Below are positions 37,431 through 45,517 of a stretch of 64,000 nucleotides of DNA, in pieces. This DNA is from RUG11690 sp045616665 (GTDB lineage Bacteria; Bacteroidota; Bacteroidia; Bacteroidales; WCHB1-69), in contig JAZLHE010000098.1 in the NCBI GenBank assembly GCA_045616665.1, positions 1 through 64,000 of the forward strand, in the 5' to 3' direction. The notes beneath the pieces are model-generated. The model did no database searches and had not been told where the DNA came from. It saw only the letters and a program-made list of their open reading frames with translations. The number at the start of each line of letters is the position of its first letter. Positions within the stretch are counted from its first letter, which is position 1. A program made the translations under genes and the position numbers.

Positions 37431-37449
37431 CACTGACAAATTGTCAGTG
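37431..37449. promoter_or_regulatory. Perfect 19-base palindrome upstream of htpG
   Basis: CACTGACAA-A-TTGTCAGTG: two 9-base arms around a single central base. It sits directly before the sigma-54-like box of htpG, where an enhancer-binding or heat-shock regulator could bind. Confidence 0.6.
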
Positions 37450-37456
37450 ACTCTTA

Positions 37457-37474
37457 TTGGCACACATTTTGCTT
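37457..37474 (+). promoter_or_regulatory. Sigma-54 (-24/-12) type promoter of htpG
   Basis: TTGGCACACATTTTGCTT matches the RpoN consensus TTGGCAC-N5-TTGCT: TGGCAC at 37458-37463, TTGC at 37469-37472, with exactly 12 bases from the GG to the GC. It lies 52 bases before the htpG ATG. No TAnnTTTG box is evident in this gap on the plus strand. Confidence 0.75.
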
Positions 37475-37525
37475 ATAAAGGTCATTATCAGATTATGATT
37501 TTTTAGAAATTTAAATAAAAAAACT

Positions 37526-39388
37526 ATGTCAACAGGTAAAATTCACGTACAGACGGAAAATATCTTTCCGGTAATTAAAAAGTTCTTGTATTCCGATCAG
37601 GAAATATTTCTTAGAGAGTTGATTTCCAATGCTGTAGATGCTTCACAAAAGATCAAGACACTGGTAAGTCTCGGCAAGGCGAGCAGCGAATTGGGCGATT
37701 TGACCATTGACGTAAAAGTGGATAAAGATGCCAAAACGCTGAGCGTCATTGATCACGGAATCGGAATGAGTGGTGAAGAAGTAAAAAAATACATCAATCA
37801 GATTGCCTTTTCCAGTGCGGAAGAATTTGTGGAGAAATACAAGGGAACCGATGCTGCCAACATTATCGGGCACTTTGGACTTGGCTTTTATTCCGCATTT
37901 ATGGTGTCGTCACTGGTGGAAATCAAAACGAAATCTTATCAGGACGAAATGCCTGCGGTACATTGGACTTGCGACGGTTCCACAGAATATTCGATGAAGG
38001 AGATCGACAAGAGCGAACGCGGAACCGAAATCATCCTGCACATTGCTGAAGACTCGGAAGAATTTTTGGATGAAAGCCGCATTGTGAGCTTATTGCATAA
38101 ATATTGCAGTTTTCTACCGATTCCAATCCGTTGCGGCAACGAAAAAGTCTGGGAAAAACCCGAAGGGAAAGATAAGGAGGAAGAAGTCGAAAAACCTCGT
38201 ATCATCAACAATACCAATCCTTTATGGAAACAGCAGCCATCTGCGCTCACAGATGAAGACTACAAGAAATTCTATCGCGAACTTTATCCGATGGTCTTTG
38301 AAGAACCCCTGTTCCAAATTCACCTCAACGTGGATTATCCTTTCAACTTGACAGGCGTTCTCTATTTCCCGAAGGTAAAAAACCAATTGGAATTACAAAA
38401 AAACAAAGTACAACTTTATTGTAATCAAGTATTTATAACCGACCAGTTGGAAGGCATCATTCCTGAATTCATGATGTTGCTGCACGGTGTCATCGACTCG
38501 CCCGACATCCCGTTGAATGTTTCGCGCTCGTACCTGCAGTCGGACAGCAATGTCAAGAAGATTTCCAACCACATCACCAAGAAAGTGGCGGAAAAGTTGG
38601 AGGAAATGTTCAAAAACGACCGTGCCGATTTTGAGAAGAAATGGGATGACATCAAAATCTTTATTGAATACGGATCTTTGGCAGACGAGAAATTTTTCGA
38701 GAAAGCCCAAAAATTCTTCTTGCTGAAGAATACCGACGGTAAATATTTCACTTTAGATGAATACAAGACTCAGATTGAGACCTTGCAAAAGGACAAAAAC
38801 GACACTTTGGTCTATCTTTATGCCGCCGATGTCAACACGCAACACGTTTATATTGAAAATGCAAAGGCCAAAGGTTATGACGTCTTGTTGATGGACGGCT
38901 TTTTGGACACCCACTTCATCAATATGCTGGAACAGAAAATCGAAAAGAGCAAATTCACGCGTGTTGATGCCGATATTATCGACAAACTGATTGAAAAAGA
39001 CGAGATTCTTCCTTCAAAACTGTCTGACGATGAAAAAGAAAAACTGAAAGGTCTTTTCGAAACCAACGTAGAAAAAGAAAAATTCACGGTTCAAATCGAG
39101 AATCTCAGCGAAGAAGACCTCCCCGTGATGATTACGCAAAACGAATTTATGAGACGTTATCAGGATATGGGCAAGATTTCCGGACAGCCAAGCTTTGGCA
39201 ATTTCGAGCACTACAACCTCATTGTCAACGGAAATCACAGTCTGGCACAACGTATTTTGTCGGAAACTGACGAAGAAAAGAAAAACACACTGACACAACA
39301 ACTTATCGACTTGGCACTGCTTTCGCAAAACATTTTGACAGGCAAAAAACTGAGCGATTTTGTCAAACGAAGCGTTGATTTGTTATAG
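37526..39388 (+). CDS. htpG: Molecular chaperone HtpG (Hsp90)
   Basis: 620 residues. N-terminal GHKL ATPase domain: FLRELISNAVDASQKIK, VIDHGIGMSGEEVKKYI, GHFGLGFYSAFMVS, the lid region AFSSAEEFVEKYK. The middle domain has LNVSRSYLQSD with the catalytic Arg, and the C-terminal dimer domain ends VKRSVDLL. An ATP-driven chaperone for stress-sensitive clients. It is monocistronic, with a sigma-54-type promoter and palindrome upstream and a hairpin terminator 28 bases downstream. Length is normal. Confidence 0.97.
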   Translation: MSTGKIHVQTENIFPVIKKFLYSDQEIFLRELISNAVDASQKIKTLVSLGKASSELGDLTIDVKVDKDAKTLSVIDHGIGMSGEEVKKYINQIAFSSAEEFVEKYKGTDAANIIGHFGLGFYSAFMVSSLVEIKTKSYQDEMPAVHWTCDGSTEYSMKEIDKSERGTEIILHIAEDSEEFLDESRIVSLLHKYCSFLPIPIRCGNEKVWEKPEGKDKEEEVEKPRIINNTNPLWKQQPSALTDEDYKKFYRELYPMVFEEPLFQIHLNVDYPFNLTGVLYFPKVKNQLELQKNKVQLYCNQVFITDQLEGIIPEFMMLLHGVIDSPDIPLNVSRSYLQSDSNVKKISNHITKKVAEKLEEMFKNDRADFEKKWDDIKIFIEYGSLADEKFFEKAQKFFLLKNTDGKYFTLDEYKTQIETLQKDKNDTLVYLYAADVNTQHVYIENAKAKGYDVLLMDGFLDTHFINMLEQKIEKSKFTRVDADIIDKLIEKDEILPSKLSDDEKEKLKGLFETNVEKEKFTVQIENLSEEDLPVMITQNEFMRRYQDMGKISGQPSFGNFEHYNLIVNGNHSLAQRILSETDEEKKNTLTQQLIDLALLSQNILTGKKLSDFVKRSVDLL

Positions 39389-39390
39389 TT

Positions 39391-39987
39391 TTAACCGTTT
39401 TCCATAATTTTTTTATCCCCATTCCGATTTTCAGAATGGGGAATTTTTTCGGAATATAGTGAAGGGCTTATAATTACTCGCCAACTTCCATCTACCGGAT
39501 TCTTCTCAATATAGTTTTTTGCCACAAGCTGATTGATAAGTTTCTGTATCGCGGTAATACTTATGCCAAGTTCTTCATGCAACTCTTTTTGCGTCACAGA
39601 AGGCATAGTACGCATCAGTCTCAGCATCTTGGCATAATTTGGAGAGCGGAAACGTACCATCTCGCCATCATACCACCAATAATTCTCTTTGCGTTCTGTA
39701 ACAAAAAGATAGTCTCCCCATACTTCATCAGCGACAAGACGATTGAAGTACTTCAAGAAGTTTTCTATTTCCTTGATGTTTGCATGTGCACCATCGCCTG
39801 GTGCAAAACCCACCACTTGATCTGTTGCATGAAGAGCTTCCAAATACTCATTTTTCTTGCGACTTCTCACAACAATCATCGGATAGTTATGACGAGACAG
39901 GATATAATTAACCATCAATCGTGCGATACGCCCGTTGCCATCTTCAAAAGGAATGGTTATTGCTTTCCAAACTTTGATAGTGCAAAA
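39391..39987 (-). pseudogene. 5'-truncated Fic family gene with winged-helix tail
   Basis: The open frame starts right after a TAA at 39988-39990 and begins partway into a Fic core: TIPFEDGNGRIARLMVNYIL, the HPFxDGNGRxxR motif with the catalytic His replaced by Ile. The rest gives NYPMIVVRSRKKNEYLEAL, VADEVWGDYLFVT, then a C-terminal winged-helix segment MPSVTQKELHEELGISITAIQKLINQLVAKN. Full Fic proteins of this kind run 300-370 residues, so roughly the first half is missing. A TAATTTTGC box lies at 39982-39990 at the break. An AMPylation-type activity is unlikely without the His and inhibitory N-terminus. Confidence 0.75.
39416..39450 (+). terminator. Terminator of htpG
   Basis: TCCCCATTC (39416-39424) pairs with GAATGGGGA (39434-39442) around a 9-base loop and is followed by ATTTTTT. 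It overlaps the 3' end of the opposing Fic remnant. Confidence 0.75.
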
Positions 39988-39990
39988 TTA

Positions 39991-40322
39991 CAAAATTCAT
40001 TTGAATTATCACCAAAAATTCATCAAAAAGGTTATTGCACACCAACCTTTTTGCTACGATTCGAATAATAACATCCATTTATCCAATGGCAATCTAAATG
40101 TAAACCATCACTTCGACATCATCTATTACCATAGGAATTGTCGCCGCCGCACCAGTAATGTGTCAACTCCCACTCACCCTTACAATTGCACGGCACGTCG
40201 CCGTCCTGATGTCTCCGACGTATGGAGAAAACAAAGGAATCTTTACAAGATTAAGCGGAAATTAGTATGAAGTATAAGAAAAAAACATCAAGCATAATTT
40301 TAAATAATAAAGATATCAATGT
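39991..40322. other. Decayed intergenic region with a His/Arg-rich plus-strand open frame
   Basis: About 330 bases between the Fic remnant and the GAPDH promoter. The plus strand is open from before 39991 to a TGA near 40270. It encodes a stretch rich in H, R, N, T and C around NHHFDIIYYHRNCRRRTSNV, unlike a normal protein. It has no convincing start codon in the region and no signal peptide. It could be a regulatory leader peptide for the downstream cluster, a gene remnant, or chance. Confidence 0.3.
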
Positions 40323-40328
40323 TTTTAG

Positions 40329-40337
40329 TATATTTGC
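40329..40337 (+). promoter_or_regulatory. -7 box ahead of the GAPDH cluster
   Basis: TATATTTGC, matching TAnnTTTG, 31 bases before the first GAPDH ATG. It probably drives the whole tight plus-strand run through the second GAPDH or further. Confidence 0.6.
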
Positions 40338-40367
40338 AGCAAAATTCAAATTACTACAGGACTACAA

Positions 40368-41369
40368 ATGACGACTAAAATTGGGATTAACGGATTTGGG
40401 CGAATAGGAAAGATGGTTTTTCGATTGGCCGAAGGCGACCAAGACATTGAGATCACCCACATTAACGACAAAATGGACACGCGGCTGATGGCGCATCTGT
40501 TGAAATACGACAGCATTCACGGGCGTTTTAACGCAGAAGTTGATTTTGATCAGGAACATTTAATTGTGAATGGACGAAAAATACTGGTTACCAACGAGAT
40601 GCAACCAGGAGACATTCCTTGGGGCAAAACCGGCGTAGAAGTTGTAATAGACTCGTCCGGGCGTTTCAAAACGGCTGCCCTACTCACTCCGCACCTTCGC
40701 GACAGCGTAAAAAGGGTAATTCTAAGTTGTCCTCCTGGAGATTCGAGCATTGAACGCACCATCGTTATGGGCGTTAATCACAGCACGATACAGGAAACGG
40801 ACCGCATTATTTCCAACGCTTCCTGCACGACCAACTGCATCGCCGTGGCCATCAAGGTGGTAAACGACGAATTCGGAATGGTTCGCGGTTTTATGAACAC
40901 GGTTCATCCTACGACCAACAACCAGAACTTGCAGGACGGATTTCATTCCGACTACCGGCGGGCACGTTCTGCGATGGCCAACATCATCCCCACCACCTCG
41001 AGTGCCGTAAGAACCACTCAATTGGTCATTCCTGAAATGGCCAACATCTTCGATGGTTTTGCCACACGCGTGCCGGTTGCAGACTGTTCCTTTGTGGAAC
41101 TGACTGCCGAATTGCACCGGCAGGTCACCACGCGCGACATCAAAGACGCTTTTCAAAGGCACGCCAACGGTGATTTAAAACCCTATTTGGAATACACGGA
41201 AGATCCTATCGTCAGCAGCGACGTTACCAACAATCCGCATTCTGCCATTTTTGACGCGATGGCCACTAAGGTCATCGGCGGCAACTTCATCCAGTTGTTA
41301 GTCTGGTACGACAACGAATACGGTTATTCATCACGCATCATCGACCTAATTAAATATTGCAACAAATGA
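40368..41369 (+). CDS. Glyceraldehyde-3-phosphate dehydrogenase homolog
   Basis: 333 residues, normal GAPDH length. It interconverts glyceraldehyde-3-phosphate and 1,3-bisphosphoglycerate. Seen: the Rossmann GINGFGRIGKMVFR, an Asp in THINDKMD fitting NAD, the active-site Cys153 in ISNASCTTNC, and the active-site His in MNTVHPTTNNQ. Some canonical residues differ: the usual STGAAK block reads TSSAVRT, and TRVPVADCS replaces RVPTPNVS. This suggests altered kinetics or another aldehyde substrate. Its stop codon overlaps the next gene (ATGA), so it is translationally tied to the dikinase-like protein. Confidence 0.9.
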   Translation: MTTKIGINGFGRIGKMVFRLAEGDQDIEITHINDKMDTRLMAHLLKYDSIHGRFNAEVDFDQEHLIVNGRKILVTNEMQPGDIPWGKTGVEVVIDSSGRFKTAALLTPHLRDSVKRVILSCPPGDSSIERTIVMGVNHSTIQETDRIISNASCTTNCIAVAIKVVNDEFGMVRGFMNTVHPTTNNQNLQDGFHSDYRRARSAMANIIPTTSSAVRTTQLVIPEMANIFDGFATRVPVADCSFVELTAELHRQVTTRDIKDAFQRHANGDLKPYLEYTEDPIVSSDVTNNPHSAIFDAMATKVIGGNFIQLLVWYDNEYGYSSRIIDLIKYCNK

Positions 41370-44300
41370 ATGAGATGATTAAATCACAAGCGCTGGAAGC
41401 CAATCTTTCACGCACACAGAATATTCCCTACACCATTCCTGATCATCACCAATGGTTTATGTCGCTTTCCGACAATTATTGGGGAATCCATAAGAGAATC
41501 ACGGATTTCTTCAACGAATACCACCATCCTTTTTCAAACAGGAAAGAGATTGTAAATCAATTGGTTAGCGTTACGATTTCTGATTTCTGGCTATATAAGG
41601 AATTGGCGGAAGAAGACAAGGAAAAAGCCCTGCAAATGATCTTTGACATTTACAAGGAACTATTGCAGAAACAGTTGCCCGATGATCTGTGCAAACAACT
41701 GATTTACACATTTTTGGATTTCTTCAACAACAGTTACGAAACCATAGAAAGCACCCATTTCGTCAATGATTTCATACGAATTCTGATCGACAATTTTGAT
41801 GGGAACCGCTTCAGTTTCCTGTATAATGTCGGACATTTCAAGAAAAAACTTCGGAAAGCCGTTGAAAACGAGCAATGTAAAGACGAAGCTTTCAGTTTTA
41901 TGAAAGATTTGCTCAAGTCCAACGTGCAATTTTGGGAAGAAAGCACCCAAATTGAAGACTGGTACGAAAAAAACAAGGAAAAAATGTCCAAGGATTATAG
42001 TGAAGCCCTAAAACCGTTGGGGAAAGCACTATACGCCGACTATTATTCCAACATTGACGAGGCGAAAGATTTTGACGAATTGAGCCAATATGCGTTTACC
42101 TTTGCCGACATCATCGAGGCCTACAAGAAAGAAATCGACATTTTTGAAAAAGCCAGTGAACAATTCTGCTATATTTTCTACCTGCTTCATTTACCGGGAG
42201 TTAAGTATCACAGAGAGTATTTGCTGATTGAGTTGAACAAGGTCATCAAGAAAATCAGCAACGAATTGGATGAAGAACAGTGCATCGCGTCAATGAACGA
42301 ATTGTTCGACCAATTCAATGATTTTAAAGAGAATCACATCAATCTGATTTTAGATTCCATTCTTACATTAGGAAAGGAAATCATTAATACAAAGAACAAT
42401 ACGCTCATTCATTATCTTGAAAAGAAGATTATTGATTTCGGCTTTGTCACTCCGGGCATTACCTATATGACCAATGATTGGGAATTGAAGGTGAATCCTT
42501 GTCACGTCAAGAACATTCGTGTATGGCTTGAATTGATCGAACACGATCCTGAAACGATGCAACGCTTGTTGGCGGCACTGATCATCAACTTGCGGGTGGG
42601 CGGCATTTTCATTTTCGATACCGATTTTTTCCAAAAAGACATCACGAAGCTGCTGAATGCCAAAATTTCTCCTATCTACAAGCAGACCAAGCAATTGGCA
42701 AGAATATTCCCAGTCTATTTTAACGAAATCGGGGCTGAAGGCGTATTGCGAGACGTTTCTACCAAAATTGACGAACTTTCGCACCGCAACGACAAACTGA
42801 TTCATTTTCTCCGAAAACAAATTCATACGGAAGGAAACAACTCGCATATTCAAATCACTTTGGATGTTATTCATTTCTGGAAAGATTTGAACAAGAGTCA
42901 TTTGGAAAAAATCCTTCCACAAAATGTTTACTGTCTGGTTGATCCTGACGGGATTTGGGTGAAAGGCGTTCACGAAGTCTTGATTAAATTATTAGAGACC
43001 AACGATTTAACTGTAGAACAACTGATTGAAAAGAATAAGGAAGAAGTTGAGGAACTGGTCAAGAACATTCATCACGACAACGAAACAGATGTCAAGCGTG
43101 TATGCCTGATTATTGAACTTTATCAGTTGCTGAAGGAAAAATACATTTTCGACTCCACCGACATCATCAACATTCTCAAGAAATACTATTTTGTTGATAA
43201 AGAAGACATTGACAAATTAGAGCTTTTGTTGGAGAAAGACGAACCCGTGGCCACCCTGAAGCACATTTTCTCCTTGATGAAGAAACTGAACGACATCATT
43301 TTTGACGAAAAGAAAAGCGAAGGATGGGAAAATGTATTCTACAAGAGACACATTGCCTTTGGCATTCCATCGATGTACGGCTATTACAAAGAAGTCAAAT
43401 TTGATGCCTTAGGATTGACATTTCGTTTGGAACGTATCGCCTCCGTATTGGTGAAGCGTATCATTATGGGAATCAACACGGAATTTTTCACGCTGAAAGT
43501 GTTCAAGGAAATCTGTGATATGATCAAATTGCTTAGGGACGGTTTGAGTTTGGACGGCATTCACGACCAGAGTTTCGACTCCAATCTCAAGATGCTTGAA
43601 TACAGCTTGACTTCAGGATGCTTCACTATTGATCAGTATATCAACATTTTCCAATTTATGGAAGGAAGCATTAAGGAAATCATCAACAACTACTTCATTC
43701 GTCCGTACGATATGTTGTTGAAGATTATCATTCCGCAGCAAAATCCAGAAATTAACGATAAATATCTGATTAAAAAGACAATAGCACAGAAATCTGAAAT
43801 TTTCTATCGCGAACTTCTTTCTTCAGCGTTTATCATTCAGCAATTGGACAATTTTATGGGCGAGATTCTGAACAATCTTCGCAAGCAGGTCAACGTCCTG
43901 ACATCGGAAGAAGCCCAGAACATTATGACTTACGACCAGAAGATGGCCATTAGTCCGTTATATCACGAAACGCCGACGATAGACAATCAGGTGTTCATTG
44001 GTTCGAAGGCCTATTATCTGAAGAAATTATACTTGAATGACTATCCCGTACCGCCCGGATTCATCATCACCACTGAAATTTTTCGCAGGATCAAATCCAT
44101 TCTCAAGGTGGATTCCATCAACAACGAACTGGACCAGATGATCAAGTCTCATTTATCTAAGATTGAGAAGATTACGGGTTGCAAATATGGAGATCCGCAC
44201 AATCCATTGCTGTTGAGTGTCCGGTCCGGTTCGGCCATTTCGATGCCAGGAGCAATGAGCACGTTTTTGAATGTTGGTTTGAATGACGAGATAACCGAAG

Positions 44301-45463
44301 AATTGAGCAAGCAGGACAATTACGCGTGGACTTCTTGGGATTGTTATCGTCGTTTATTGCAGACTTGGGGGATGTCATACGGCTTGGAACGTGATGATTT
44401 CGACAAAATCATCTTGGATTACAAGAAAAAGTACAATGTGGCGCAAAAAATCGGCTTCACGCCGGCCAATATGCGCGAGATTGCCTTTGCATACAAGCAA
44501 TTACTCATTGACAACGGCATCCATTTTGAAGAAGATCCGTTTATGCAGTTGAAAATTGCCGTCATTTCCGTTTTTGACTCCTGGAATTCGCCCCGTGCCA
44601 AGGTATATCGTGAGCACATGCACATTGCCAACGAATGGGGAACGGCCGTCATCGTTCAAAAAATGGTATTCGGCAACATTCACCGTGAATCCGGTTCAGG
44701 AGTATTGTTTACCCGCGACATCAAGAGCAACCGTTCCGCCATCAACCTCAATGGCGACTTTTCGTTCCTCAGCCAAGGAGAAGACATTGTGGGCGGCTTG
44801 GTCAACACGCTGCCCATCAGCGAGGCACAACGCGAACGCAGTTACCAGAAAGCACCATTCTCGTTGGAAAGCCATTATCCTGACATTTTCAACAAATTGA
44901 AAGAAGTTGCCAAGAGGATGATTGAAAAAGACGGATTCATCCATCAGGAAATTGAATTTACCTTTGAAACCGCAGACGCTGACGGCTTGTTCATTTTGCA
45001 AACTCGAAATATGGCCGTGGTGAAGCAAAGCGGTGTAGAAGTTTTTGCCACCGCACGTGAAGATATGCAGAAAGTCGGTTCCGGCATCGGCATCGGCAAG
45101 GGCGTGCTCAACGGCATTATTGTATTTGACAAGGAAGACATCGAAAAGATTAAAAACAATCCGCAAAATGACAAACAACTGGTATTGGTACGACCCGATA
45201 CCGTTCCTGACGACATTGAGTTGATTTTTGAATGTGACGGTTTGTTAACCGCACGTGGAGGTGCCACCTCTCACGCTGCTGTAACCGCTTCGTCGTTAGG
45301 AAAGATTTGCGTGGTCAACTGCGTTGACTTGATGGTGAACGACCAGGAGAAGACCTGTTCTATCAATGGCACACAATTCAAATTATTTGACGAAATTGCC
45401 ATTGACGGTCAAAACGGCATTATCTACAAAGGGAACTACCCCATTATGGTGGATGAGGCGTAA
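41366..45463 (+). CDS. PPDK/PEP-synthase-like dikinase, no PEP-binding barrel
   Basis: 1365 residues from the ATG at 41366, which overlaps the GAPDH stop by 4 bases. The first about 870 residues are mainly alpha-helical, charged, and unrecognised. About 875-1215 is a PPDK N-terminal (ATP-grasp) domain: GSKAYYLKKLYLNDYPVPPG, LLSVRSGSAISMPGAMSTFL, VQKMVFGNIHRESGSGVLFT, FILQTRNMAVVKQSG. About 1225-1360 is the swivelling phosphohistidine domain with TARGGATSHAAVTASSLGK (His near 1302). The PEP/pyruvate-binding TIM barrel expected after it is absent. The protein should therefore phosphorylate a His at the expense of ATP and hand it to an unknown acceptor, possibly through the N-terminal region, as in rifampin phosphotransferase-type enzymes. 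Placement between two GAPDH genes suggests a sugar-phosphate link. Confidence 0.85.
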   Translation: MNEMIKSQALEANLSRTQNIPYTIPDHHQWFMSLSDNYWGIHKRITDFFNEYHHPFSNRKEIVNQLVSVTISDFWLYKELAEEDKEKALQMIFDIYKELLQKQLPDDLCKQLIYTFLDFFNNSYETIESTHFVNDFIRILIDNFDGNRFSFLYNVGHFKKKLRKAVENEQCKDEAFSFMKDLLKSNVQFWEESTQIEDWYEKNKEKMSKDYSEALKPLGKALYADYYSNIDEAKDFDELSQYAFTFADIIEAYKKEIDIFEKASEQFCYIFYLLHLPGVKYHREYLLIELNKVIKKISNELDEEQCIASMNELFDQFNDFKENHINLILDSILTLGKEIINTKNNTLIHYLEKKIIDFGFVTPGITYMTNDWELKVNPCHVKNIRVWLELIEHDPETMQRLLAALIINLRVGGIFIFDTDFFQKDITKLLNAKISPIYKQTKQLARIFPVYFNEIGAEGVLRDVSTKIDELSHRNDKLIHFLRKQIHTEGNNSHIQITLDVIHFWKDLNKSHLEKILPQNVYCLVDPDGIWVKGVHEVLIKLLETNDLTVEQLIEKNKEEVEELVKNIHHDNETDVKRVCLIIELYQLLKEKYIFDSTDIINILKKYYFVDKEDIDKLELLLEKDEPVATLKHIFSLMKKLNDIIFDEKKSEGWENVFYKRHIAFGIPSMYGYYKEVKFDALGLTFRLERIASVLVKRIIMGINTEFFTLKVFKEICDMIKLLRDGLSLDGIHDQSFDSNLKMLEYSLTSGCFTIDQYINIFQFMEGSIKEIINNYFIRPYDMLLKIIIPQQNPEINDKYLIKKTIAQKSEIFYRELLSSAFIIQQLDNFMGEILNNLRKQVNVLTSEEAQNIMTYDQKMAISPLYHETPTIDNQVFIGSKAYYLKKLYLNDYPVPPGFIITTEIFRRIKSILKVDSINNELDQMIKSHLSKIEKITGCKYGDPHNPLLLSVRSGSAISMPGAMSTFLNVGLNDEITEELSKQDNYAWTSWDCYRRLLQTWGMSYGLERDDFDKIILDYKKKYNVAQKIGFTPANMREIAFAYKQLLIDNGIHFEEDPFMQLKIAVISVFDSWNSPRAKVYREHMHIANEWGTAVIVQKMVFGNIHRESGSGVLFTRDIKSNRSAINLNGDFSFLSQGEDIVGGLVNTLPISEAQRERSYQKAPFSLESHYPDIFNKLKEVAKRMIEKDGFIHQEIEFTFETADADGLFILQTRNMAVVKQSGVEVFATAREDMQKVGSGIGIGKGVLNGIIVFDKEDIEKIKNNPQNDKQLVLVRPDTVPDDIELIFECDGLLTARGGATSHAAVTASSLGKICVVNCVDLMVNDQEKTCSINGTQFKLFDEIAIDGQNGIIYKGNYPIMVDEA

Positions 45464-45517
45464 TTTTTCGAAATAAAAAATAAATCAATTAATTATTCAC
45501 ATAAAAAAACACAAATT

